Shown piece after piece: positions 32,792 through 42,460 of a stretch of DNA of 64,000 nucleotides. Numbering within the stretch: position 1 is the first letter of the stretch; each line of letters starts with the position of its first letter. The translations under genes were made by a program, and so were the position numbers. This stretch comes from Nocardia xishanensis NBRC 101358 (GTDB lineage Bacteria > Actinomycetota > Actinomycetes > Mycobacteriales > Mycobacteriaceae), in the NCBI RefSeq assembly GCF_001613365.1, contig NZ_BDCF01000038.1, forward strand, positions 1 through 64,000. The letters run 5' to 3'. The notes beneath the pieces were generated by a model, which ran no database searches, was not told the origin of the DNA, and saw only the letters and a program-made list of their open reading frames with translations.

Positions 32792-33772
32792 GTGAAACTT
32801 CTGGTCACGGGTGGCGCGGGCTACGTCGGGGGTGTCTGCGCGCAGGTGCTGCTGGAGGACGGCCACGAGGTGGTCGTCGTCGACGATCTGTCCACCGGTA
32901 ACGCCGACGGCGTCCCCGCGGACGCGCGCTTCGTCGAGGGCGATGTCGCCGAGCTCGCGCCCGCGCTGTTGCGCGACGAAACCTTCGACGGCGTGCTGCA
33001 TTTCGCGGCCCAGTCGCTGGTCGGCGAGTCGGTGCAGCAGCCGGAGAAGTACTGGCACGGCAATGTCGTCAAGACGCTGGAGCTGCTCGAGGCCATGCGG
33101 CTGACGGGCACGCCGCGCCTGGTGTTCTCCTCGACCGCCGCCGTGTACGGCGAACCCGAGCAGGTGCCGATCACCGAGGACGCGCCGACCCGCCCGACCA
33201 ACCCCTACGGCGCGTCGAAACTCGCCATCGACCACGCGATCACCTCCTACGCGATCGCACACGGCCTGGCCGCGACCAGCCTCCGATACTTCAACGTCGC
33301 GGGCGCCTACGGCGGCCTCGGCGAAAACCGCGTGGTGGAAACGCATCTCATCCCGCTCGTGCTCCAGGTCGCGCTCGGCCACCGCAAGGCCATCTCGGTC
33401 TTCGGCACCGACTGGCCGACTCCCGACGGCACCGCGGTGCGCGACTACATCCACATCCGCGATCTCGCCCAGGCCCACCTGCTGGCGCTGAGCTCGGCCG
33501 AGGCCGGCGTGCATCGCGTCTACAACCTCGGCAGCGGCGCGGGATTCTCGGTGCGCGAAGTGATCTCGGCGTGCGAGCGGGTCACCGGCCTGCCCATCGC
33601 CGCCCAGGACGCGCCGCGCCGCCCCGGCGACCCGGCCACACTGATCGCCTCCAGCGAACGGGCGATCGCCGAACTCGGCTGGCGGCCCGAGCACAACGAT
33701 CTCGACGAGATCGTCGCCGACGCTTGGGAGTTCCTGCGCTCGCTGGGTTCCCGCGCGCACAGCGCGCCGTAG
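32792..33772 (+). CDS. galE: UDP-glucose 4-epimerase
   Basis: 326-aa extended SDR. NAD-binding [18 protein letters not shown] at the N-terminus, [12 protein letters not shown] with the catalytic Ser/Thr, and [14 protein letters not shown] with the Tyr-Lys pair. [12 protein letters not shown] and [17 protein letters not shown] are typical of GalE. It interconverts UDP-glucose and UDP-galactose, needed for the arabinogalactan of mycolate-containing envelopes. The start is 3 bp after ideR, so the two form an operon. Confidence 0.93.
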   Translation: MKLLVTGGAGYVGGVCAQVLLEDGHEVVVVDDLSTGNADGVPADARFVEGDVAELAPALLRDETFDGVLHFAAQSLVGESVQQPEKYWHGNVVKTLELLEAMRLTGTPRLVFSSTAAVYGEPEQVPITEDAPTRPTNPYGASKLAIDHAITSYAIAHGLAATSLRYFNVAGAYGGLGENRVVETHLIPLVLQVALGHRKAISVFGTDWPTPDGTAVRDYIHIRDLAQAHLLALSSAEAGVHRVYNLGSGAGFSVREVISACERVTGLPIAAQDAPRRPGDPATLIASSERAIAELGWRPEHNDLDEIVADAWEFLRSLGSRAHSAP

Positions 33773-33822
33773 CCACACGCCGAACCGGCCGAGCCGCCGC
33801 GCCGGACCGCGCCGACCCCCGC

Positions 33823-35178
33823 TCATCGGATCATCGGTCCGAGGTCGACGCCCAGCCACGCGGCGGTGGCGTAGCCGCTGCGGGCGAGCCTGCGCAGCTG
33901 TTCCGGACGCATGCCCGCGCGTAACGCGGTCTCCAGCAGAATCGCCATCGCGTTGGACGGGTCGGCATCCAAGGCCGCCTCCAGCGCGATGCCGGCGAAC
34001 GGCCCGTCGCCGCGCAGGTAGGCGCTGTAGCCGAGCAGGGCCGCGAACTCCGCGCGATCCGACCCGGAGGAACCGCGGGCCAGGGTCAGCCAAAGCCGTT
34101 CGGCGGCGGCCGCATGGTCGCCCGCGGCCAGCGCGAACATCGCGTCGCGGACCACCCGATCGCGCAGGGCCGCAACGATTTCCGCGATCTCCGGAGCGGT
34201 CAGCAGAGCGCCGGATTCGATGTTGGCGACCTGCCACAGCACATGTTCCAGCGATCGCCTGCGATATCCGGGCAGCTCGTCGTGCCGTACCGCCCTGGCG
34301 AACCGGTCCCTGGCCACCGCCACCGCGCTGTCGAGCTCCGCGCCGACCTCGGCGCACAGCGCCGCGTCCACTGCCACGCGGTCGGTGAGCTCCGAGCGGG
34401 AGCGCAGGATCGGCCGCCCGTCCAGCACATGCGCCAACGCCACCGTGGACGCGCTCGGATCCGGCACCGCGCCGCCCTCGGACCGGTCGGACAGGCTCCA
34501 CCACGGCCGCCCCTCCTCGATTGCCGCCACCGCCCACGCTCCGCCGATCCGAATGCCGTCGGCGCCGAGTCGTTCGGCCAGCGCGCCGATCAACGCCCGG
34601 CCTGCCGCACCGGATCGCGCGCCACGCTGGGCCTTGCGCGCGGGTCGGCCCGCTCGGTCGTCGACGATCACCGCCAACACCTCGGTCGCGCGCTCCGCGG
34701 CGCAGATCTGGCCGATCAGTGCCGCGAACGACGCGGCGAGACCACGACGCCCGCCCTCGGGCTCCAGGTCGAACCGCAGCACCGCGGCTATGGCCGGGCT
34801 CGCGCCGGGCTCGCTGGGCCCGAGCACCGCGACGACGAGGGAGCGAGACGGATAGAAGCCGACCATCGCGGGGACCGCGGCGATCAGTTCGCCCGGATCG
34901 TCGACCCGCAACGGCCGCGCCGAATACCCGCCGCGGTACACCGGCGACGGCTGTCCGCACAGCACACCAGCCGCCGGATCGTCCTCCTCGCCCGTCCTGC
35001 GGGTCCGTGAGCCGACGAAGGAGGGGCGTAGACACAATCGCGGCCGTACACGTTGCGGCCGCCGGTCGATGCGCGCCGAGTCGCTGTGCTGCCGTGCGGG
35101 CGGGCCGGCCGGTTCGCCGCTCTCGCCGCCGCCGCGCCGGGCCCCTGCGTCGCGGGGCGGGTTCGCTGGAGTCGTCAT
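33823..35178 (-). CDS. DUF4192 domain-containing protein
   Basis: 451 aa. An N-terminal about 110 residues is Arg/Pro/Gly-rich and disordered; then LRVDDPGELIAAVPAMVGFY and SLVVAVLGPSEPGASPAI start the DUF4192 domain, with RFDLEPEGG and ILRSRSELTDRVAVDAALC further on. The C-terminal part has repeated alpha-helical AERLWLTLARGSS and AIALEAALDADPSNAMAI-like segments. Mycobacterial Rv2712c occupies the same place after ideR. Function unknown. The ATG giving MTTPANPPRD was preferred to upstream ones. Confidence 0.88.
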   Translation of the reverse strand: MTTPANPPRDAGARRGGGESGEPAGPPARQHSDSARIDRRPQRVRPRLCLRPSFVGSRTRRTGEEDDPAAGVLCGQPSPVYRGGYSARPLRVDDPGELIAAVPAMVGFYPSRSLVVAVLGPSEPGASPAIAAVLRFDLEPEGGRRGLAASFAALIGQICAAERATEVLAVIVDDRAGRPARKAQRGARSGAAGRALIGALAERLGADGIRIGGAWAVAAIEEGRPWWSLSDRSEGGAVPDPSASTVALAHVLDGRPILRSRSELTDRVAVDAALCAEVGAELDSAVAVARDRFARAVRHDELPGYRRRSLEHVLWQVANIESGALLTAPEIAEIVAALRDRVVRDAMFALAAGDHAAAAERLWLTLARGSSGSDRAEFAALLGYSAYLRGDGPFAGIALEAALDADPSNAMAILLETALRAGMRPEQLRRLARSGYATAAWLGVDLGPMIR

Positions 35179-35442
35179 GCCGCCATCCTGCGCGCCGCCC
35201 GGACCGCCGCCGCCCGCCCGACCTGCGGAAACAACGCCCCTGTGGATAGCGGGCACACTGTGGACGAACCAGGGCGGGCCGACGTCCGGCGGCGCGCGAT
35301 GTCGGACCCCGCGAGTATCGGGCCGACGCCCGTGCCGCGCCCTTCCGTGAAAGCCTGTTGCATCGCCGGAGACGACGCGAATCATCTTGTCCCCCAGACC
35401 GGCTCGGCAAGCAACCCGGTCACCGGCTCCGCAGGCCGATCG

Positions 35443-36150
35443 TCAGGCCTCGCGCACCTTCCGCACGGACGTCGTGAACAGCTCGTCGAGCGCCGCGCTG
35501 TCCGCGGGCTCCTCGCCGAATGTCATGTACGTCACCGCGATTCGCACATCGCCCAGCTGTCCGATCAGCGTCCGCATGTGCTGGGTCAGACCGGGTCCGC
35601 CGACGTCGGGTGCCACCGTGCGGCGCAGCGCCAGTATGTCGTCGGCATCGATAAGCGGCGCCGGAACCAGTTCGGTCGACACGGTCGTGGTCGCGCCGGC
35701 GCGGGAGACACGTACCTGGCCGCACCGCCGGACCTGTTCGCGCAGTGTGGAAAGCGGCTGCCGGGTCCGGGTGAGTTCAACGGTCAGCGTAGCGCGGGAC
35801 ACCTCGTCGGCGCCGACCGCGATGGCGGTGTGGTCGGGGCCGAACTGCTGCTCGGCGGGCGCGCATCCGTCCGGCCGCACGGTCGCGCCACGGGTCACGC
35901 CGTTCAGGTCACCCGCCGCCTGGGCCGCCGCTTCCGGGGGCAGTACCACCGCCGGATAGCGCCCGGGGAACTGCGCCGGGCCGGGCAGCAGCGTGGTCAA
36001 TCCCGCCTCGATGTGCCGGACGGTCGTCTGGTGGGCCGCGACCGGGCTTCCGCCGACGAGCGATCCGCAGCCCGCGAGCGTCAGCGCGCACACGGCCGAC
36101 GCGCAGGCGCTCAGCACGCGCGCGCGTCCCTTCGACGCCAGCACAGTCAC
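35443..36150 (-). CDS. Putative secreted lipoprotein of unknown family
   Basis: 235 aa. The N-terminal signal reads VTVLASKGRARVLS then CASAVCALTLAGC, a lipobox with Cys28. The mature part is a soluble domain with GPAQFPGRYPAVVLPPE, a Cys in RPDGCAPAEQQFGP and another in LREQVRRCGQVRV, which may form a disulfide. The layout is like actinobacterial sensor-domain lipoproteins (DUF5642 or PknH-like extracellular domains), but I cannot assign it. The GTG start is uncertain; a GTG three codons earlier is possible. It is divergent from the PAC2 gene. Confidence 0.75.
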   Translation of the reverse strand: MTVLASKGRARVLSACASAVCALTLAGCGSLVGGSPVAAHQTTVRHIEAGLTTLLPGPAQFPGRYPAVVLPPEAAAQAAGDLNGVTRGATVRPDGCAPAEQQFGPDHTAIAVGADEVSRATLTVELTRTRQPLSTLREQVRRCGQVRVSRAGATTTVSTELVPAPLIDADDILALRRTVAPDVGGPGLTQHMRTLIGQLGDVRIAVTYMTFGEEPADSAALDELFTTSVRKVREA

Positions 36151-36444
36151 ACGGCCCACTGTGCCAAACGCGGGTTTCCGCTTCCACGCCGCCACGCCGA
36201 CGGCCCGCCCCGAGCAGGGCGTATCGCTCGGCGCGCTGTGCGGTGTAACCCGCCATGACGAGGGAATACCGGTGTCGAACCGGCCGGGAATGCCTGGGGT
36301 TCGGGCGCTGTTGGCTCGTTCTATGGGTCGGTGTCCGCACCGTGCGCGGTACGTGTCATCGCCATGGGGGACAATAGACATGGGTTCCCCGCTGTGCTGC
36401 CCTCGATCGGCGGCCGCGGTGGACCGCGCAGGAAGGAGTACGCG

Positions 36445-37377
36445 ATGGACTACGAGTCGCGAATGTACGAGCTGGAGTTCCCCGCTCCGCAGTTGTCGTC
36501 CGCCGACGGCGCGGGTCCGGTCCTCGTACACGGGCTGGAAGGCTTCACCGACGCCGGGCACGCTGTCCGCTTGGCCACAACGCACCTGCGCGAGAGCCTG
36601 GAAAGCGAACTGGTCGCCTCGTTCGACGTGGACGAGCTGCTCGACTACCGCTCGCGCCGTCCGCTGATGACGTTCAAGACCGATCATTTCGCCGATTACG
36701 CCGACCCCGAGCTGAACCTGTGGGCGCTGCGCGACACCGCGGGCACCCCGTTCCTGTTGCTCTCCGGTATCGAGCCGGATCTGCGCTGGGAGAAGTTCAC
36801 CACGGCGGTGCGGCTGCTGGCCGAACAACTCGGCGTACGCCGCAGCATCGGCCTGAGCGCCATTCCGATGGCCATTCCGCACACCCGCCCGCTCGGCGTC
36901 ACCGCACACTCGTCCAATCGCGACCTGATCTCCGAGCACCAGCGTTGGCCCGGCGAGCTGCAAGTGCCGGGCAGCGCGTCCTCGCTGCTGGAGTTCCGGA
37001 TGGCCCAGCACGGTCACGAGTCGGTCGGGTTCTCCGTGCACGTGCCGCACTATCTCGCGCAGACCGCGTACCCCGAGGCCGCGCAGACGCTGCTGGAGAA
37101 CGTCGCCGAGAACGCGGGCCTGGAGCTGCCGCTCGCCGCCCTCGGCGAGGCCGCCGCGAGGGTGCGCGAGCAGGTCAACGAGCACATCGCGGGCAACTCC
37201 GAGGTCGAGACGGTGGTCAGCGCTCTGGAGCGCCAGTACGACAGCTTCGTCACCTCCCAGGAACGCCAGTCCAGCCTGCTCGCGGGCGACGGCGAGCTGC
37301 CGAGCGGTGACGAACTGGGCGCCGAATTCGAGCGTTTCCTCGCCGAACAGGGCGGCTACGACGGCGACAACATCTGA
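36445..37377 (+). CDS. PAC2 family protein
   Basis: 310 aa. PAC2-fold signature: GPVLVHGLEGFTDAGHAVRL near residue 25, FLLLSGIEPDLRWEKFTTAV, and GLSAIPMAIPHTRPLGVTAH. The C-terminal third is helical and acidic. PAC2 proteins are related to proteasome assembly chaperones; the mycobacterial homologue is Rv2714. The ATG giving MDYESRMYELEF has AAGGAG 8 nt upstream. The downstream helicase starts 27 bp later, so they may be co-transcribed. Confidence 0.92.
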   Translation: MDYESRMYELEFPAPQLSSADGAGPVLVHGLEGFTDAGHAVRLATTHLRESLESELVASFDVDELLDYRSRRPLMTFKTDHFADYADPELNLWALRDTAGTPFLLLSGIEPDLRWEKFTTAVRLLAEQLGVRRSIGLSAIPMAIPHTRPLGVTAHSSNRDLISEHQRWPGELQVPGSASSLLEFRMAQHGHESVGFSVHVPHYLAQTAYPEAAQTLLENVAENAGLELPLAALGEAAARVREQVNEHIAGNSEVETVVSALERQYDSFVTSQERQSSLLAGDGELPSGDELGAEFERFLAEQGGYDGDNI

Positions 37378-37404
37378 CGCGGGCGCCGCGGTGGCCCGAT
37401 CGCG

Positions 37405-39942
37405 GTGACGGCCGTCGACGACGCCTGCCCTAAGCTGGTCGGAGTGGATCTGACCGAACTGCTCGACATTCCAGGAACCGACGCCGACGCGCTCTACGAG
37501 TCGTTCGGCATGTGGGCCGCCGAGCAGGGCACTCCGCTGTATCCCGCGCAGGACGAGGCGCTGCTGGAGCTGGCGTCCGGATCCCACGTCATCCTGGCCA
37601 CGCCCACCGGCTCCGGTAAGTCACTGGTCGCGGTCGGCGCGCATCTGTTCGCGCTGACCAGGGGCCAGCGCACCTACTACACCGCCCCGATCAAGGCGCT
37701 GGTCAGCGAGAAATTCTTCGCGCTGTGCGAGGTGTTCGGCGCCGACAAGGTCGGCATGGTCACCGGCGACGCGGCGGTCAACGCCGACGCCCCGATCATC
37801 TGCGCCACCGCCGAGATCCTGGCCAACCTCGCGCTGCGCGAGGGCGCGAACGCCGACGTCGGCCAGGTGGTGATGGACGAGTTCCACTTCTACGCCGACC
37901 CGGACCGCGGCTGGGCCTGGCAGGTTCCGCTGCTGGAGCTGCCGCGCGCCCAGTTCCTGCTGATGTCGGCGACCCTGGGCGAGGTGGACTTCTTCGCACG
38001 CGACCTGGAGCGGCGCACCGGCCGCGGCGCCGCGATCGTGGCGGGCTCCGAACGCCCGGTGCCGCTGACCTTTTCGTATGTACGCACGCCGATCACCGAG
38101 ACGCTCGAGGAACTGGTCACCACCCACCAGGCCCCCGTCTACGTGGTGCACTTCACCCAGGCCGCGGCACTGGAGCGGGCGCAGGCGCTGACCAGTGTGA
38201 ACTTCGCCACCCGCGCGGAGAAGGACGCCATCGCGGCGGCGATCGGCGACTTCCGCTTCGCGGCGGGCTTCGGCAAGACGCTGTCGCGGCTGATCCGGCA
38301 CGGCATCGGCGTGCACCACGCGGGCATGCTGCCGAAATACCGCAGGCTGGTGGAGCGGCTCGCCCAGGAGGGACTGCTGAAAGTGGTCTGCGGCACCGAC
38401 ACTCTCGGCGTCGGCATCAACGTCCCGATCCGCACCGTGTTGCTGACCGGACTGACCAAGTTCGACGGTGTGCGCACCCGCAGGCTCAAGGCCCGCGAGT
38501 TCCACCAGATCGCGGGCAGGGCCGGACGCGCGGGCTTCGACACCATGGGCACCGTCGTCGTCCAGGCCCCCGAGCACGAGGTGGAGAACGCCCGGCTGCT
38601 CGCCAAGGCCGGTGACGATCCCAAGAAGCAGCGCAAGGTCCAGCGCCGCAAACCGCCGGAGGGCTTCGTCTCCTGGAGCGAGGAGACCTTCGACCGTTTG
38701 GTCGCCGCCCAGCCGGAGCCGATGGTGTCCCGCTTCGCCGTGACCAACGCGATGCTGCTGAACGTGATCGCGCGGCCGGGCAACTGCTTTCATGCCATGC
38801 GGCATCTGCTCGAGGACAACCACGAGCCGCGGCCCGCGCAGCGCAGACACATCCTGCGCGCGATCCGCCTCTACCGCGCGCTGCGCGACGCCGGGGTGGT
38901 CCAGCAGCTGTCCGAACCCGATGCCACCGGCCGCTACGCCCGCCTGACCGTCGACCTGCAACGCGATTTCGCCCTCGACCAGCCGCTCTCGCCGTTCGCG
39001 CTGGCCGCGCTCGACCTGCTCGACCGCGACTCCCCCGGCTACACCCTCGACGTGGTCTCGCTCATCGAGTCGACCCTCGAGGACCCGCGCCAGCTGCTGA
39101 TGGCCCAGCAGCACAAGGCGCGCGGCGAGGCCGTGGCCGAGATGAAGGCCGACGGCATCGACTACGACGAGCGCATGGAACTGCTCGAGGAGGTCACCTG
39201 GCCCAAGCCGCTGGCCGAGCTGATCGAGCCCGCCTACGAGACCTACCGCGCCGGACATCCGTGGGTCTCGGAGTTCGCGCCCTCCCCCAAGTCCGTGGTG
39301 CGCGACATGATCGAACGCTCGATGACCTTCGCCGAGCTCATCTCGCACTACGAGCTGGCGCGCTCGGAAGGCGTCGTGCTGCGCTATCTGGCCGACGCCT
39401 ACCGCGCGCTGCGCCGCACCGTGCCCGACGCGGCACGCACCGAGGAGCTCGACGACCTCACCGAATGGCTGGGCGAGCTTGTCCGGCAGGTGGATTCGAG
39501 CCTGCTCGACGAATGGGAGCAGCTCACCGGCCCCGGCGCGGAGAGCGACGCCGAGCAGCTCGCCTTCGGCGCGGAGACCATCCGTCCCATCTCGGCCAAC
39601 GAGCGCGCCTTCCGCGTCATGGTGCGCAATGCCATGTTCCGCCGCGTCGAACTGGCCGCGCTGCGCCGCTGGGAGGCGCTCGCCGACCTCGGCATCGGCC
39701 CGGACTGGGCCGAGGAGCTGGCTCCCTACTTCGCCGAATACGAACGCATCGGCACCGGTCCTGACGCGCGCGGCCCCCAGTTGTTCCGGATCGAGCAGCG
39801 TCCCGGTTTCTGGCACGTGCGCCAGGTCATCGACGACCCCGCGGGCGACCACGGCTGGGCCATCGAGGCGGTGGTCGATCTCGCCGAGTCCGACGCCGCG
39901 GGCGAGGTGGTGTTCGACGAGGTCACGGTGTCCGAAGGGTAG
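37405..39942 (+). CDS. DEAD/DEAH-box helicase with DUF3516 C-terminal domain
   Basis: 845-aa superfamily II (Ski2-like) helicase. Motif I LATPTGSGKSLVAV (around residue 70), motif II VVMDEFHFYADPDRG (DEFH near 159), motif III LMSATLGEVDFF, motif V GTDTLGVGINVPI and motif VI FHQIAGRAGRAGFDTMG. After residue 400 comes the long DUF3516 region (VQRRKPPEGFVSW to the C-terminus). Corynebacteria have such a helicase in the same place downstream of dtxR-galE. It probably unwinds RNA. The GTG start is uncertain: a second GTG 13 codons on (VGVDLTELL) is also possible. Confidence 0.92.
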   Translation: MTAVDDACPKLVGVDLTELLDIPGTDADALYESFGMWAAEQGTPLYPAQDEALLELASGSHVILATPTGSGKSLVAVGAHLFALTRGQRTYYTAPIKALVSEKFFALCEVFGADKVGMVTGDAAVNADAPIICATAEILANLALREGANADVGQVVMDEFHFYADPDRGWAWQVPLLELPRAQFLLMSATLGEVDFFARDLERRTGRGAAIVAGSERPVPLTFSYVRTPITETLEELVTTHQAPVYVVHFTQAAALERAQALTSVNFATRAEKDAIAAAIGDFRFAAGFGKTLSRLIRHGIGVHHAGMLPKYRRLVERLAQEGLLKVVCGTDTLGVGINVPIRTVLLTGLTKFDGVRTRRLKAREFHQIAGRAGRAGFDTMGTVVVQAPEHEVENARLLAKAGDDPKKQRKVQRRKPPEGFVSWSEETFDRLVAAQPEPMVSRFAVTNAMLLNVIARPGNCFHAMRHLLEDNHEPRPAQRRHILRAIRLYRALRDAGVVQQLSEPDATGRYARLTVDLQRDFALDQPLSPFALAALDLLDRDSPGYTLDVVSLIESTLEDPRQLLMAQQHKARGEAVAEMKADGIDYDERMELLEEVTWPKPLAELIEPAYETYRAGHPWVSEFAPSPKSVVRDMIERSMTFAELISHYELARSEGVVLRYLADAYRALRRTVPDAARTEELDDLTEWLGELVRQVDSSLLDEWEQLTGPGAESDAEQLAFGAETIRPISANERAFRVMVRNAMFRRVELAALRRWEALADLGIGPDWAEELAPYFAEYERIGTGPDARGPQLFRIEQRPGFWHVRQVIDDPAGDHGWAIEAVVDLAESDAAGEVVFDEVTVSEG

Positions 39943-40038
39943 GGCGGGCGCCCCGGCTCGGATACGGTTTCGACGGATTCGTATCTGGGTAGGGGCCGCT
40001 GATACTCTCTCCGCTGCTGCCCACGCGAAAGATCAACT

Positions 40039-41151
40039 ATGCCCGAATCTCCGTATCTTGTCATCCACTCCGAGCGAGTTCGCGAAAATTACCGTGCGCT
40101 CGATGCCGCCGTCTCCGTCCGAGGGGACAAGGCCCGCATTCGCTTCGCGGTGAAGGCAAGCCCGGTGGCGGAGCTGATCAGCCTGCTCGATGCCGAGGGC
40201 GCGGAGTTCGACGTGGCGAGCATCGGGGAGATCGACCTGTGCCTCGACCTCGGGGTGACGCCGGACAAACTCTGCTACGGCAACCCCATCAAGAAGGCCG
40301 CCGACATCGCCCGCGCCTACGCCAAGGGTGTGCGTCGTTTCGCCTTCGACACCGAGGACGATCTGCTGCGCATCGCCGAGCACGCCCCCGGTTCGGAGGT
40401 CGAGTGCCGGTTCCTGAGCTCGGCCCCGGAGTCGCGCACCCCGTTCGGCACCAAGTTCGGCTGCGCGCCCGCCGAGGCGCTGCGACTGCTGGTGCGGGCC
40501 CGCGATCTCGGGCTGGTCGTGTCGGGGCCCTACTTCCACGTCGGCTCCCAGCAGCTGGATCCCGCGGCGTGGCGGATCGGTATCCAGCAGGCCGGTGAGA
40601 TCGCGGAAGCGTTGGCCGCCAAGGACATTCACATCACCTCGGTGAACATCGGCGGTGGGCTGCCGATCTCCTACGCCGAGTCGGCGCCCGCGCTCGGCGA
40701 GATCGCCGCGGTCGTCAACGCCGCCGCCGCCGAATTCCTGCCCGAGACCGCCGGACTGGTCGTCGAACCCGGTCGCGCGCTGGTCGGCAACGCGGGCACC
40801 ATTCACGCCGAGGTCGTCGGCGTCCGGATCGCACCGGACGGACGGCGCTGGGTGTATCTCGACATCGGCCGCTACAACGGAATGGCCGAGACCGAGAACG
40901 AGTACATCGCCTACCGGTTCGTCACCGAACGCGACGGAGACCCCGTCGACGAGGCGGTGGTCGCCGGTCCAACCTGCGACGGCGACGATGTACTGTATCA
41001 ACGCACACGGGTCCTTCTGCCGACCACGTTGCGAGCCGGTGATCGCGTCACGATCCTCGACACCGGCGCCTATACCGCGAGCTATTCGTCGGTGTCCTTC
41101 AATGGTTTTCCGCCCTTGACCGTTCATGTCTCGGGCGCTGAGCGAGAGTGA
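40039..41151 (+). CDS. Type III-fold PLP decarboxylase (ornithine/lysine decarboxylase-like)
   Basis: 370 aa, alanine-racemase-fold PLP decarboxylase. PLP-Lys39 in RFAVKASP, FHVGSQQ and NIGGGLP for phosphate binding, VVEPGRALVG, and the active-site Cys-Asp of ornithine decarboxylase in GPTCDGDDVLY. The C-terminal Tyr is in YTASYSSVSFNGF. It would make putrescine (or cadaverine) from ornithine (or lysine). The stop overlaps the start of the AdoMetDC-aminopropyltransferase fusion gene (GTGA), which confirms a role in polyamine synthesis. The choice among ornithine, lysine and diaminopimelate rests on this context. Confidence 0.9.
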   Translation: MPESPYLVIHSERVRENYRALDAAVSVRGDKARIRFAVKASPVAELISLLDAEGAEFDVASIGEIDLCLDLGVTPDKLCYGNPIKKAADIARAYAKGVRRFAFDTEDDLLRIAEHAPGSEVECRFLSSAPESRTPFGTKFGCAPAEALRLLVRARDLGLVVSGPYFHVGSQQLDPAAWRIGIQQAGEIAEALAAKDIHITSVNIGGGLPISYAESAPALGEIAAVVNAAAAEFLPETAGLVVEPGRALVGNAGTIHAEVVGVRIAPDGRRWVYLDIGRYNGMAETENEYIAYRFVTERDGDPVDEAVVAGPTCDGDDVLYQRTRVLLPTTLRAGDRVTILDTGAYTASYSSVSFNGFPPLTVHVSGAERE

Positions 41152-42371
41152 GTTTGCCTATGACGGCGGAATTCACCGGCTGGCACGTGCTGGCCGAGTT
41201 CGGTGGTGTCGACGCAGATCTCTGCGACGATCTCGAACGACTCGAATCGGCGTTGCGTGAGTCTCTGATCGCGGCGGGCGTCACCATCTGCGATGTCGTT
41301 CACAAGAAGTTCGATCCGCAGGGGGTGACCGTCCTCGCGCTGTTGTCGGAGTCCCACGCCTCGATTCACACTTATCCGGAGTCCGGCGACATCTTCGTCG
41401 ACGTCTTCACCTGCGGCAGCATCGGTGCGGGCGCGACGAAGGCCGTCGAGATGCTGCGGGACAAGCTGTCTCCCAAAGACGTTCGCATGAAGGTCATTCA
41501 GCGGGGGCACGGCGCGCAGAAGATCGAGGAGCCGGTCGGCGCGGGCCTGACCCGGATCTGGGATCTGCACGATGTGATCGTCGACACCAATACTCCCTTC
41601 CAGCACATGGTCATCGCGCGCACCGAACAGGGCATCAGCCTGTTCTCCGACGACGACCGCCAGTCCACGGAGTTCTCCCAGCTGACCTACCACGAGGCGA
41701 TGATGGTGCCCGCCTTCGTGCTGGCCGAGAAGCTGGACAACGTGCTGATCATCGGCTCCGGCGAGGGCGTCGCGAGCCAGATGTCGGTGGCCGCGGGCGC
41801 CACCCACGTCGACCACGTCGACATCGACCAGCTAGAGGTCGAGCTGTGCGCCGAGCACCTGCCCTACGGCTACACCACCGAGGAACTCGCCGCGGCCGTC
41901 GCGGGCGAGGGCCCGGTCACGGTGCACTACGCCGACGGCTGGGACTTCCTGGCCAACGCGCAGCAGGCGGGCACCCGCTACGACGTCATCGTGATCGATC
42001 TGCCCGACGAGCGGGTCGAGGACGCGCAGCACAACCGGCTCTACGAGTCGGAGTTCCTGTCTCGATGTCGAGCGCTGCTCGCCCCTGGCGGCGTGCTCAG
42101 CGCGCAGGCCGGCTGCGCGACGATGTGGCGCAACGAGACCCTCGAGCGGTCGTGGAAGCGCTTCCACGAGCAGTTCGGCACGGTCGTGCACTACGGCAGC
42201 GACGAGCACGAGTGGTCGTTCCTGTTCGGCCTCGTCGACGCGATCGAGGATCCGGTGCCCGGCATGGTCGACCGCCTGGCCACCCTGCCCTACCGCGCGG
42301 AGACCATCGACGGTCGCGCGCTGGTGCGCGGCGCCATCGAGCCGCACGCGCTGCGTGCGACCGCTCAGTAG
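41148..42371 (+). CDS. S-adenosylmethionine decarboxylase-aminopropyltransferase fusion (SpeD-SpeE)
   Basis: 407 aa. Residues about 1-125 are a bacterial AdoMet decarboxylase with self-processing site LSESHASIHTYPE: pyruvoyl-forming Ser69, His74 and Cys89 align with Ser63, His68 and Cys83 of Thermotoga. Residues about 140-400 are an aminopropyltransferase with SAM-binding IIGSGEGVASQMSV, acidic VDIDQLEVE and VIDLPDERVED. One polypeptide would make decarboxylated AdoMet and transfer its aminopropyl group to a diamine. The usual DxxDP is DLPDE here. The GTG start overlaps the upstream stop by 4 bp; the ATG 12 bp downstream is an alternative. Confidence 0.93.
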   Translation: MSLPMTAEFTGWHVLAEFGGVDADLCDDLERLESALRESLIAAGVTICDVVHKKFDPQGVTVLALLSESHASIHTYPESGDIFVDVFTCGSIGAGATKAVEMLRDKLSPKDVRMKVIQRGHGAQKIEEPVGAGLTRIWDLHDVIVDTNTPFQHMVIARTEQGISLFSDDDRQSTEFSQLTYHEAMMVPAFVLAEKLDNVLIIGSGEGVASQMSVAAGATHVDHVDIDQLEVELCAEHLPYGYTTEELAAAVAGEGPVTVHYADGWDFLANAQQAGTRYDVIVIDLPDERVEDAQHNRLYESEFLSRCRALLAPGGVLSAQAGCATMWRNETLERSWKRFHEQFGTVVHYGSDEHEWSFLFGLVDAIEDPVPGMVDRLATLPYRAETIDGRALVRGAIEPHALRATAQ

Positions 42372-42389
42372 GTCGCTGAAATACGCCGA

Positions 42390-42434
42390 ATCGCATCGGC
42401 GCCAAGGATTTTCGATCCTCGGCGCCGGTGCGAT
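42390..42434. terminator. Bidirectional terminator after the polyamine operon
   Basis: 20-bp arms ATCGCATCGGCGCCAAGGAT and ATCCTCGGCGCCGGTGCGAT pair at 18 positions around a TTTCG loop. It is followed by CCGGCTTTTCG and lies between convergent genes. Confidence 0.85.
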
Positions 42435-42460
42435 CCGGCTTTTCGGGCGCAGACCGGCGG

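Noticed and set aside
31799-35410. Open frame of about 1200 codons antisense to ideR and galE
   Set aside because: No recognisable domains, and it runs across several well-supported genes on the other strand. Shadow frame from high GC.
37621-39852. Long antisense frame across the DUF3516 helicase
   Set aside because: His/Gly/Arg-rich, no start context, opposite an intact helicase.
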